From NCBI GenBank assembly GCA_041397645.1, contig JAWKWE010000005.1, forward strand, positions 186,001 to 250,000: a stretch of 64,000 bases of DNA, given 5' to 3'. The notes beneath the pieces were generated by a model. It was not told the origin of the DNA. It was given only the letters and a program-made list of their open reading frames with translations, and searched no databases. Origin of the DNA: Hyphomicrobiaceae bacterium. Lineage in GTDB: Bacteria; Pseudomonadota; Alphaproteobacteria; Rhizobiales; Hyphomicrobiaceae. This document shows, piece by piece, positions 8,190 to 15,713 of the stretch. The position numbers and the translations under genes were made by a program. Positions within the stretch are counted from its first letter, which is position 1; every line of letters begins with the position of its first letter.

Positions 8190-9797
8190 ATGCTACGTGC
8201 AATGCGAATTCGGATTATTCCGACCGTAATCCTGGCAGCGATGTTGGCGCTCCCGATGACTGCTGCTCAAGCGGCAGCCGGGCGCGACACGCCAACGCCC
8301 AACAGCACTGCCGATGGAGCGCCAAATTCCACAAATCCAGCCGACGGTGCCGACGTCCCAGATCGCGGGCCGAAGGATAAGCCGGAGCGGCCGCCTCAGA
8401 CCGGTGACGTTCCACCCGGCGGGCGGGGTCCAGGCGTGGGTGAGTTGCCGCCCGCCGTCGTCATACTCGATCTGTTGCGTCGACTGCCTACTTGGCCGCC
8501 GCGCGGTTCCAACGATACGGGCGACCGACCGCAGGATGATGGTCCGACAGAGCCGCCTTCCCGCGACGGCGGCACGCGGCCTGATGGACCTCGTGTCACG
8601 CCTCCTAGACCGCCCCGCGTCGTGGTCGTCGCTCCCGGCGTTCCGTTCGTGCCCAAGCCGCAGCCGCGCGGCGCCGGTGCGCCGCCTGTCGTGACCGGAG
8701 CAACAGGGCCTGACGCGCTGGATAGGGAAGTCATCGTCACGCTGCAGCCCGGTGCGGATGATGCAATGGTGTTTGCGCTCGCGCAGGATTTTGGTCTCGA
8801 TGGACAGACGCTTTACAACTCCGCTTTGCTTGGAACGCGGGTTGTGCGCTTTCGCATTCTTGACCAGCGCACGGTCGCGGATGTCGTCCAGCAATTATCG
8901 GGCGATGCACGCGTTGAGATAGCCGCACCCCATTATGTCTATACGGCCAGCCAGGGTGCGGCGAAGCCTCTCCCCGTTCCTCAATATGCGCCGCAGAAGC
9001 TACGCCTTTCAGAAGCGCACGAATTGGCACAAGGCAAGCGCGTGAAGATCGCAGTGATCGACACAGCGGTTGACGCCGCTCATCCTGTTTTTGGCGGCGC
9101 GCGCATCGCGACGTTCGACGCGCTAGGCGGTGGCAAGGGGACGCCTGAAGCGCACGGTACGGCGATTGCGGGAATTCTTGGTGCCCGCGCACAAATGGAA
9201 GGTGTGGCGCCCGCCGCAGACGTTCTGAGCATTCGGGCCTTCACCGCGCAAGGTCAGGCGTCGGCACGTTCCTACACGCTTGCAATTCTCAAAGGGTTGG
9301 ATTGGGCTGCGCTCAACGGTGCGCGCGTCATCAATATGAGTTTCGCGGGGCCTGCCGATCCGGTGCTTGAAAAGGCGATTGCTGCGGCAGATGCGCAAGG
9401 CATCGTTTTGGTTGCCGCAGCGGGCAATGGCGGCCCTAACGCAAAGCCCGCCTATCCGGCGGCGTACGACCAGGTGTTAGCCGTTACGGCGACGGACGAT
9501 CGGGATGATCTTTACAAGGATGCCAATCGCGGATCCTACGTTGCGATCGCGGCACCCGGGGTCGACATCGTTGCCGCCGCGCCTGGTGGCGCCTATGATG
9601 TTTCGTCGGGCACGTCGCTGGCCGCAGCACACATCTCCGGGATTGCGGCGTTGTTGCTGGAACGCAATCCAGCATTGTCGCGCAAGGACGTGATGGAGGC
9701 GTTGAGCGAAAGCGCTCACAAGGTGGAAGGAGACGCGGCGAAGGACACGGGTGCCGGTGTGGCAGACGCGGCCGGTGCTGTCGGAGCCGTCCACTGA
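8190..9797 (+). CDS. Secreted S8 family subtilisin-like serine protease
   Basis: This is a 535-residue subtilase. It has a signal peptide (residues ~1-29, ending TAAQAAAG), a long Pro/Gly/Asp-rich linker (~30-175), a propeptide-like segment (~180-255) and the catalytic domain (~275-525). The catalytic triad is visible: Asp291 in VIDTAVDAAHP, His322 in EAHGTAIAGI and Ser476 in SGTSLAAAHISG. It is the third gene of an operon with an ECF sigma and its anti-sigma. This placement suggests the protease is a target of the sigma factor or part of its signal cascade, for example by cutting envelope proteins. The start is supported by GAGG seven bases before the ATG. The gene ends only 6 bp from the convergent epmB. 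Confidence 0.92.
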   Translation: MLRAMRIRIIPTVILAAMLALPMTAAQAAAGRDTPTPNSTADGAPNSTNPADGADVPDRGPKDKPERPPQTGDVPPGGRGPGVGELPPAVVILDLLRRLPTWPPRGSNDTGDRPQDDGPTEPPSRDGGTRPDGPRVTPPRPPRVVVVAPGVPFVPKPQPRGAGAPPVVTGATGPDALDREVIVTLQPGADDAMVFALAQDFGLDGQTLYNSALLGTRVVRFRILDQRTVADVVQQLSGDARVEIAAPHYVYTASQGAAKPLPVPQYAPQKLRLSEAHELAQGKRVKIAVIDTAVDAAHPVFGGARIATFDALGGGKGTPEAHGTAIAGILGARAQMEGVAPAADVLSIRAFTAQGQASARSYTLAILKGLDWAALNGARVINMSFAGPADPVLEKAIAAADAQGIVLVAAAGNGGPNAKPAYPAAYDQVLAVTATDDRDDLYKDANRGSYVAIAAPGVDIVAAAPGGAYDVSSGTSLAAAHISGIAALLLERNPALSRKDVMEALSESAHKVEGDAAKDTGAGVADAAGAVGAVH

Positions 9798-9803
9798 AGG
9801 CCT

Positions 9804-10865
9804 TCAGCCGCTCTGCGCATCGCGATCGTGATAGACGTGCAAAACCCCGCTCGGATCGCGCACGCTGAAACGGCCGTCTCCCAGATCCGTCACGTTGGCT
9901 TCGATTTCGACCTTGCCGTGCCCGCCCGGGATATCGAGAACGTAGGTTGGAAGCGCGATGCCGGAAAGTCGTGTGCGCAGCGCGTTCATCAGGGCTTTGC
10001 CTTCTGAGATGCCGGTTCGCAAATGCGCGGTGCCCGGCGCCAGGTCGCCGTGATGCAGGTAATAGGGTTTGACGCCGTTTGAGACCAGCGTGCGCATGAG
10101 CGTTTCGAGCGTGTCGACGTGGTCGTTGATGCCCTTGAGCAGGACTGTCTGACTTAGGAGCCCAAACCCTGCGCCTTCCAAGCGCGCGATTGCCTCACGC
10201 GATTGCGGCGTCAGCTCCGTTGAGTGGTTCGTGTGGATTGCAACCACGATGCGTTTGCCTCGGGTGCGCATTGCCGCGATCAGTTCCGGCGTGATGCGGC
10301 CTGGATCGACGACCGGCACCCGCGTATGCCAGCGCACGATCTTGACGTGTGCGATATCTGCGAGCGCGTCAGTCACTTGTGCTATGCGCCGAGGTGACAA
10401 CATCAGCGGGTCGCCGCCGGTGACGATCACCTCCCAGATTTGTGGATTGTCCACGACGTAGGCGAGCGCGCGCTCAAACTCCTCACCCGAGAGCGCATGC
10501 CCCAGGTTCGGACCGACCATCTCGCGGCGAAAGCAAAAGCGGCAGTAGACGGGGCAGATGTGCGCGAGCTTTAACAGCACGCGGTCGTTATAGCGATGAA
10601 CAATGCCCGGCACCGGCGAGTGGGGGTGGTCGCCGATAGGGTCTTCGCGCTCTTGGGGTAGGGTTTTGAGTTCGCGGACGTCGGGCACGAACTGACGCGC
10701 AATCGGATCGGCGGGATCGTGCCGATTGATGAGATCTGCCATTGTGGGCGTGATCGCGATGGCGTAGCGCGCACCAACCGCGGCAATGTCTTCGCTGCCT
10801 TCGGCTGTGATCAAACCCGCCTCGACGAGATCTTCCGCTGACCGCAACGTGCGCGCAACCGTCAT
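9804..10865 (-). CDS. epmB: EF-P beta-lysylation protein EpmB (lysine 2,3-aminomutase family)
   Basis: This is a 353-residue radical SAM protein of the lysine 2,3-aminomutase family. The iron-sulfur motif Cys-x3-Cys-x2-Cys is seen in ICPVYCRFCF (residues ~104-111), and the PLP-lysine region is seen in DIPGGHGKVEIE near the C-terminus. EpmB converts (S)-alpha-lysine to (R)-beta-lysine for attachment to elongation factor P. The nearby epmA and efp make this role far more likely than lysine catabolism by KamA; the short length also fits EpmB. I chose the ATG at 10865 because it overlaps the upstream GFA gene stop by four bases (ATGA). An ATG at 10877 has AAGGA directly against it, which is too close. 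Confidence 0.9.
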   Translation of the reverse strand: MTVARTLRSAEDLVEAGLITAEGSEDIAAVGARYAIAITPTMADLINRHDPADPIARQFVPDVRELKTLPQEREDPIGDHPHSPVPGIVHRYNDRVLLKLAHICPVYCRFCFRREMVGPNLGHALSGEEFERALAYVVDNPQIWEVIVTGGDPLMLSPRRIAQVTDALADIAHVKIVRWHTRVPVVDPGRITPELIAAMRTRGKRIVVAIHTNHSTELTPQSREAIARLEGAGFGLLSQTVLLKGINDHVDTLETLMRTLVSNGVKPYYLHHGDLAPGTAHLRTGISEGKALMNALRTRLSGIALPTYVLDIPGGHGKVEIEANVTDLGDGRFSVRDPSGVLHVYHDRDAQSG

Positions 10866-11338
10866 CGTGGGGGCCATTCCTTCGTGTCATGGTCGGGATG
10901 CTGGTGCGACACGATCTTGTCCAGAAATGGCGCGGCTTCGATGTCTTCCAAGGTGTGCCGGGTGGGCAGCGTCGGGATCTTGTCGGTGTAGGGCAGTTTA
11001 CCTTCGATGCCGAACTGGATGACGGGCACGACGTGTTCTGGATGATCGAAGGCGCCGATTGCGAGCGCCACGCCATCGGGAGCCTCGTAGGTCAGAGGGG
11101 TGCCGCACTTGTCGCAAAACCCGCGCGCGACGAAGTTTGAAGATCTAAAATGCGCCGGCGTTCCGCGCGTCCACGTCAAAGTCGCGCCCTTGGTAGAAAC
11201 AAGCGGCGCGTAAAATGCGCCGAACGCCTTTTGGCACATCCTGCAATGGCACACAGACGCATCGCCAAGCTCGCCCTCGACGCGAAAGCGGATGGCGCCG
11301 CATTGGCAGCCGCCGGTTTGAACGTGATGATCGCTCAT
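10862..11338 (-). CDS. GFA / CENP-V domain zinc-binding protein
   Basis: This is a 158-residue protein of the glutathione-dependent formaldehyde-activating (GFA) family. The zinc motifs are typical: GGCQCGAIRF near the start, CHCRMCQKAFGA near residue 32 and CDKCGTPL near residue 76. Members are often annotated as aldehyde-activating enzymes, but most have no proven activity, so the substrate is unknown. It sits between epmA and epmB and overlaps epmB by four bases, so it is probably co-transcribed with the EF-P modification genes. A link to EF-P is not established. Confidence 0.87.
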   Translation of the reverse strand: MSDHHVQTGGCQCGAIRFRVEGELGDASVCHCRMCQKAFGAFYAPLVSTKGATLTWTRGTPAHFRSSNFVARGFCDKCGTPLTYEAPDGVALAIGAFDHPEHVVPVIQFGIEGKLPYTDKIPTLPTRHTLEDIEAAPFLDKIVSHQHPDHDTKEWPPR

Positions 11339-11406
11339 GGGTCCATTCTCTCAATCTTCCCGCAAGTTGTCGTTTGGTCGCGAAATGCGGCAGCTGTATC
11401 GGGCCC

Positions 11407-12468
11407 TTACTTGCCGAGGTCGGGCATAGGTGTCCAGAGGACTTGATCGATGTGCATCGCCCCAGCCGCCAACATGACGAGCCGGTCAAAACCGAGTGCA
11501 CAGCCAGATGCGGGCGGCATATGGGCAAGAGCGGCCAGGAAATCTTCGTCGATCGGATAGCGTTCGCCGTATATCGCTTCCTTGTCGTCCATCCAGCTTT
11601 CGAACCTGCGGCGTTGTTCGGCGGCGTCCGTCAACTCTCCAAAGCCGTTGGCGAGTTCGACGCCACAAACATAAAGCTCGAAGCGTTCGGCAATGTTGGC
11701 ATGTGCAGGATGAGGCCGGGCAAGTGCGGCCTCCTGAACCGGGTATTCGCATAAGATCTCAGGACGGAACTTGCCAAGCTCAGGCTCGATTGCTTCGATC
11801 AGCACTTTGGAGAAGATGTCCGACCACGTGTCGTCATCGGAAACCCGATAGCCGCGCTGCTCGGCGAATGCAGCGAGAGCGCCGCGATCGACACCTGCAC
11901 CGTGCACGGTATGTTCCAAGGGAATGCCGGCATAGCGATCGAAGGCGTCGTAGACGCTGAGCCAGTCATACGGCTTCATCACATCGCAGGCGCGAGACCG
12001 CCAAGACCATTGCGCGCGACCCGTCTGGGCGGCGGCAACTTGTAGGATCTGTGCGCAGTCCTCCCACAGCCCTTCGTAGGATGCGCCTGTCCGGTACCAT
12101 TCGAGCATGGTGAACTCTGGTGCATGTAGTGCGCTACGCTCGCGATTGCGGAAGGCGGGTGCAAAGGCAAAAATCTTGTCCTCGCCTGCCGCCAGCAGCT
12201 TCTTCATGGCGAACTCGGGCGAGGTGTGCAGGTAGAGGTCACGGCGGGTTAGATCGCTTCCGACCAACTCGGTTTTGAAGGCGTGCAGATGGGGCTCGTT
12301 GCCCGGCGAGACCTGCAGGCAGCCCGGTTCGACCTCGGTAAAGCCCTGTGCCTCAAACCAGGCCCGGATGGCGCTTTTGATCCTCCCGCGGGCAGCCAGA
12401 AAGGGCCGGCGGTCGGCGTGGCGGCCCCGGTCCCACCAGGCGGAGGGGCCATTTTCTCGTTTAATCAT
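11407..12468 (-). CDS. epmA: EF-P lysine aminoacylase EpmA (GenX/PoxA)
   Basis: This is a 353-residue class II lysyl-tRNA-synthetase-like catalytic domain without the anticodon-binding domain, as expected for EpmA. Motif 2 is visible in FAFAPAFRNRE and motif 3 in ALGFDRLVMLAAG near the C-terminus. The N-terminal GNEPHLHAF segment is also characteristic. The enzyme ligates (R)-beta-lysine, made by EpmB, to Lys34 of EF-P. I placed the start at ATG 12468 (MIKRENGPSAWW), since the next domain residues match the family and the longer frame adds an unlikely 29 residues. It is divergent from efp with ~160 bp between them, and upstream of the GFA gene and epmB. Confidence 0.92.
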   Translation of the reverse strand: MIKRENGPSAWWDRGRHADRRPFLAARGRIKSAIRAWFEAQGFTEVEPGCLQVSPGNEPHLHAFKTELVGSDLTRRDLYLHTSPEFAMKKLLAAGEDKIFAFAPAFRNRERSALHAPEFTMLEWYRTGASYEGLWEDCAQILQVAAAQTGRAQWSWRSRACDVMKPYDWLSVYDAFDRYAGIPLEHTVHGAGVDRGALAAFAEQRGYRVSDDDTWSDIFSKVLIEAIEPELGKFRPEILCEYPVQEAALARPHPAHANIAERFELYVCGVELANGFGELTDAAEQRRRFESWMDDKEAIYGERYPIDEDFLAALAHMPPASGCALGFDRLVMLAAGAMHIDQVLWTPMPDLGK

Positions 12469-12626
12469 CGATATTTTGCTGCCGCTTGGGTTGCTGGGCT
12501 TTGGCCGCACTTGGCCTTCTCGTGCGAAGCAGGTATGAAGCCCGCAGAATTCCATTCCATCCCGGTGCCGTCCAGGGCCAAAGTCAGGCCCAGCACGCCC
12601 ATTAGCTAATGAACGGAGTCCACCTC

Positions 12627-13196
12627 GTGGTGAAGGTTATCGCAAGCTCGGTCCGCAAAGGCAACGTCCTGGACCTCGATGGCAAGCTGGCTGTCGTCAT
12701 GCACGCCGAGAATATCCATCCAGGCAAGGGTACGCCCGTCACGCATCTGGAAATGCGTCGCATCGCCGATGGCGTGAAGGTCACGGAGCGCTACCGCACC
12801 ACCGATCAGGTCGAACGCGCCTATCTCGACGAGAAGGACTTTAACTACCTTTACGATGACGAGATGGGTTACAACTTCATGCAGCCTGAGACCTTCGATC
12901 AGATCACCATCCCGAAGGACGTGGTCGGCGATCAGGCGCAGTGGTTGCAGGAAGGCATGACGTGCCTTGTGTCGATGCATGAAGGCGTACCGATTGCAAT
13001 CGAATTGCCCGCGCGTGTTACGCTGGAGATCGTCGAAGCCGACCCGGTCGTGAAGGGACAAACAGCATCGTCGTCTTACAAGCCTGCAAAACTTTCCAAT
13101 GGTGCGCGCATCATGGTGCCCCCGCACATCGGTGCCGGCACGCGCGTCGTCATCATGACGGCCGATGGGTCCTACGTTGAGCGCGCCAAGGATTAA
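12627..13196 (+). CDS. efp: Translation elongation factor P
   Basis: This 189-residue EF-P has three domains: KOW-like (~1-64), OB (~66-125) and the C-terminal OB domain (~130-189), ending [12 protein letters not shown] rescues ribosomes stalled at polyproline. The start is GTG at 12627, with GGAG eight bases upstream. With that start the modified lysine in HPGKGTP is residue 34, exactly the usual EF-P position. The in-frame ATG at 12609 has no binding site and would move it to 40. The presence of Lys34 with epmA and epmB next door indicates beta-lysylation. A strong terminator follows. Confidence 0.95.
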   Translation: MVKVIASSVRKGNVLDLDGKLAVVMHAENIHPGKGTPVTHLEMRRIADGVKVTERYRTTDQVERAYLDEKDFNYLYDDEMGYNFMQPETFDQITIPKDVVGDQAQWLQEGMTCLVSMHEGVPIAIELPARVTLEIVEADPVVKGQTASSSYKPAKLSNGARIMVPPHIGAGTRVVIMTADGSYVERAKD

Positions 13197-13233
13197 GTGC
13201 GCAATTCGCCTTTAGGGTTTGATACTTTCGAAG

Positions 13234-13264
13234 GGGGCTGCGGGTTATATCGCGGCCCCTTTTT
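13234..13264 (+). terminator. Rho-independent terminator after efp
   Basis: GGGGCTGCG (13234-13242) pairs with CGCGGCCCC (13251-13259) with one wobble and an 8-base loop, followed by five T residues. Confidence 0.9.
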
Positions 13265-13403
13265 GAACTCCGCACCTGCTTTTTTACTTTAGTGCAAAAT
13301 GTCGAACCATTAACAGAGCGGCCATGGCACAAGCGAACGTTGATTGTGCGCGCGAGCTTGCAAGACGGTTTGGCGTGATGATCCGGTTAAGGATACGACA
13401 CAC

Positions 13404-15155
13404 GTGAATATACTCGGACTGGTTTATACATCCCATGACTCAGGCCTGGCGCTACTCAGCGACGGAAAACCCAGTCTCATTCTGGAAGAAGAGCGCTTCA
13501 ACCGCATCAAGCACACACTGAAATATCCGCGCTTGGCGCTGAACGTGTTGTTCGGCCCAGATGGAACGATGAACCTGGATGACGTTGATGTCATCACTTG
13601 CCCATGGGACATGAAGCGCATTCGTTATGCGCTGCTTTCCGCTGTGTTTGCCGACATGCCCGCCAGCCTCAATCTGCTGCGTTCTGAGGCCCATCGCACG
13701 CATACCGTCGGCCTGCTCAATGTGCCGAACCGCTTGAAGCTGGGGCTGTGGCATCAGTTCGGTCTGCGCAAACTACCTCCCGTCGTGCAGGTGGGGCACC
13801 ACGAAAGCCACGCCGCGATCTATTTCGTCTCTCCGTTTGAGGAAGCAACCGTTCTTGTCGCTGACGGCTATGGCGATGATGGCGCAACCAGTGCTTGGAC
13901 CGGGCGTGGCAATCGCCTAAATCGGCAGTGGTCAGATCCGATGTTCGATAGTCTCGGTATGCTTTACACCTGTGTGTCCGAGCACTTGGGCTTTCCGTCC
14001 TTCCAGGAGGGCACCGTCATGGCGCTCGCCGCTATGGGCGGCCCGACCTACAAGGACAAGTTCAAGGAGATGGTGCGGCTGCTGCCGCAGGGTCGCATCC
14101 AGATCAACAAGGAGCTGATCAATTATCCGACCCACGGCCTCATCGAGCCCTTCAAGCCGAGGTTTTACGAATTGTTCGGACCGCGGCGCAAACCGAATGA
14201 GCCGCTCACAGCTCACCATCACGATATCGCCTGGGCTTTGCAGCATTGGACGGAAGAAGCCTTGCTGCACATGGCGCGCGAACTCTACCGCGTCAACAAG
14301 AGCAAGAATCTCGTGATCTCGGGTGGCGTTGCACTGAACTGCGTCGCGAACGCGCGCCTCTTGCACGACACCGACTTCGAAAGGGTATGGGTGCCGCCGG
14401 TCGCTTCCGATACCGGGGTGTGCTTCGGTTCGGCGCTCTATCACTGGCACCAGACGCTGGGCAAGCCGCGCGAGTTCGAACTGACACATGCTTTCTACGG
14501 CAAGGCCTATTCCGATGATGAGATCGTCAAGGCGCTGAACGAAGCAGGTCTTCAATATGAGCGCATGGAAGAAGGTGCGTTGCTCAAGCGCGTTGCACAA
14601 GACCTCGCGGATATGAAGATCGTTGGATGGTTCCAGGGCCGCGCCGAGATCGGACCGCGCGCTCTGGGCAACCGCTCCATCCTGTCGTCGGCGACGACGA
14701 ACAAGATGAAGGACCTCATCAATGCGCGCATCAAGCACCGTGAGGCGTTCCGTCCTTTTGCGCCCGTCGTGCTTATCGAGAAGCTGGAGGAGTACTTTGA
14801 ATATCATCACCCCGATCCGTTCATGACGGTCGCGCCGATGATCCGCAAAGATAAGGTCGCGCAGATTCCGGCCGCCGCCCACGTTGATGGGACCGGACGT
14901 ATCCAGACCATCGATCGCAAGGCCAATCCGCGCTATTATGGTGTGATCGAGGAGTACGAAAAGCTGACCGGAATTCCGGTGATCTTGAACACGAGCTTCA
15001 ACCGGCAAGAGCCCGTTGTGAACGCGCCAGCCGAGGCAATCTCATGTTACCTGCGGACGGACATGGATCGACTGGTGCTTGGAGACTTTTATATCTCAGA
15101 CCGCAACGAAGCTGCGATCGCGCGCGCGTTTGAAAAATTCAAGAAGGTCGCGTGA
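13404..15155 (+). CDS. NodU/CmcH-family O-carbamoyltransferase
   Basis: This is a 583-residue protein of the carbamoyltransferase family (NodU, CmcH, TobZ). It has an N-terminal ASKHA-like Kae1 domain (~1-350) with VGHHESHAAI and VADGYGDDGATSAW, and a C-terminal YrdC-like domain (~380-575) with GRAEIGPRALGNRSIL and FRPFAPVV. Such enzymes move a carbamoyl group from carbamoyl phosphate through an adenylate to a hydroxyl group on a sugar, antibiotic or Nod factor. The acceptor is unknown and there are no glycan or antibiotic genes alongside. I chose the GTG at 13404, which gives MNILGLVY as in relatives, with AGGA upstream. The longer frame starts with a TTG at 13344. It lies between two terminators and is probably monocistronic. 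Confidence 0.88.
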   Translation: MNILGLVYTSHDSGLALLSDGKPSLILEEERFNRIKHTLKYPRLALNVLFGPDGTMNLDDVDVITCPWDMKRIRYALLSAVFADMPASLNLLRSEAHRTHTVGLLNVPNRLKLGLWHQFGLRKLPPVVQVGHHESHAAIYFVSPFEEATVLVADGYGDDGATSAWTGRGNRLNRQWSDPMFDSLGMLYTCVSEHLGFPSFQEGTVMALAAMGGPTYKDKFKEMVRLLPQGRIQINKELINYPTHGLIEPFKPRFYELFGPRRKPNEPLTAHHHDIAWALQHWTEEALLHMARELYRVNKSKNLVISGGVALNCVANARLLHDTDFERVWVPPVASDTGVCFGSALYHWHQTLGKPREFELTHAFYGKAYSDDEIVKALNEAGLQYERMEEGALLKRVAQDLADMKIVGWFQGRAEIGPRALGNRSILSSATTNKMKDLINARIKHREAFRPFAPVVLIEKLEEYFEYHHPDPFMTVAPMIRKDKVAQIPAAAHVDGTGRIQTIDRKANPRYYGVIEEYEKLTGIPVILNTSFNRQEPVVNAPAEAISCYLRTDMDRLVLGDFYISDRNEAAIARAFEKFKKVA

Positions 15156-15182
15156 ATTTGGTGAATTGAATGTGCTGCAAAA

Positions 15183-15215
15183 CGAAAAGGCCGCGGATTT
15201 GCCGCGGCCTTTTCG
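15183..15215. terminator. Perfect bidirectional terminator hairpin
   Basis: CGAAAAGGCCGCGG (15183-15196) and CCGCGGCCTTTTCG (15202-15215) form a perfect 14-bp stem with a 5-base loop. The A-rich and T-rich outer parts give each strand a short T-run, so it can serve both the rightward carbamoyltransferase gene and the leftward small gene. Confidence 0.85.
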
Positions 15216-15253
15216 TCATCAATTCTCTGCGGGGCGTCTGGGCTCAGAAGGCC

Positions 15254-15526
15254 TCAATCCTCGCAACGATCCTCGTACTTGTCGCAAGCCCACTCCTGGC
15301 CATCATCGCATTTATCCATCAGGCGGGCACAGTAATTGCGACCCTGACGCGCACGATCGTTGGCACGCGCTGCTCCCGAAATAATCGCCATGGTGGCGAG
15401 ACCTGCAGCGACGCCGATAGCAACATTGCGTCCAGTGTGCTTGCCAGCGAGGGCCTCCGAATGGAACGACGTCATAGCCATGGCAAAGGCGAAAAGCGCC
15501 ATCGTTGCAATCGAGAACATTTTCAT
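15254..15526 (-). CDS. Small secreted Cys-rich hypothetical protein
   Basis: This is a 90-residue protein with a clear signal peptide (MKMFSIATMALFAFAMAMTS, cut near SEALAG). A Gly/Ala-rich hydrophobic stretch follows (VAIGVAAGLATMAIISGAA), then a charged C-terminus with four cysteines spaced CARLMDKC and CDKYEDRC. The ATG at 15526 has AGGA eight bases upstream; an upstream TTG is less likely. The hydrophobic stretch could be a membrane helix. I do not recognise the function. The four Cys near the C-terminus probably form two disulfides outside the cytoplasm. Confidence 0.7.
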   Translation of the reverse strand: MKMFSIATMALFAFAMAMTSFHSEALAGKHTGRNVAIGVAAGLATMAIISGAARANDRARQGRNYCARLMDKCDDGQEWACDKYEDRCED

Positions 15527-15713
15527 GTCGAGCATCCTATACAAGCATTAAATTTTTCAGGCGGATAATCCGTGCTGGGCACACATGATATCTGCGTAAC
15601 GTCAACACGCAAAGTGGACGGGTGAAACATTAACAGCCACGATCCAATTGACCACTAACCAAATGCTCTTGTGGTTGCTATTTTCTCACGACGGATCATT
15701 TTTCGGGATGTCT

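Noticed and set aside
13932..15008. Long antisense frame (358 codons) inside the carbamoyltransferase gene
   Set aside because: It is a shadow of a well-supported gene with family motifs on the other strand.
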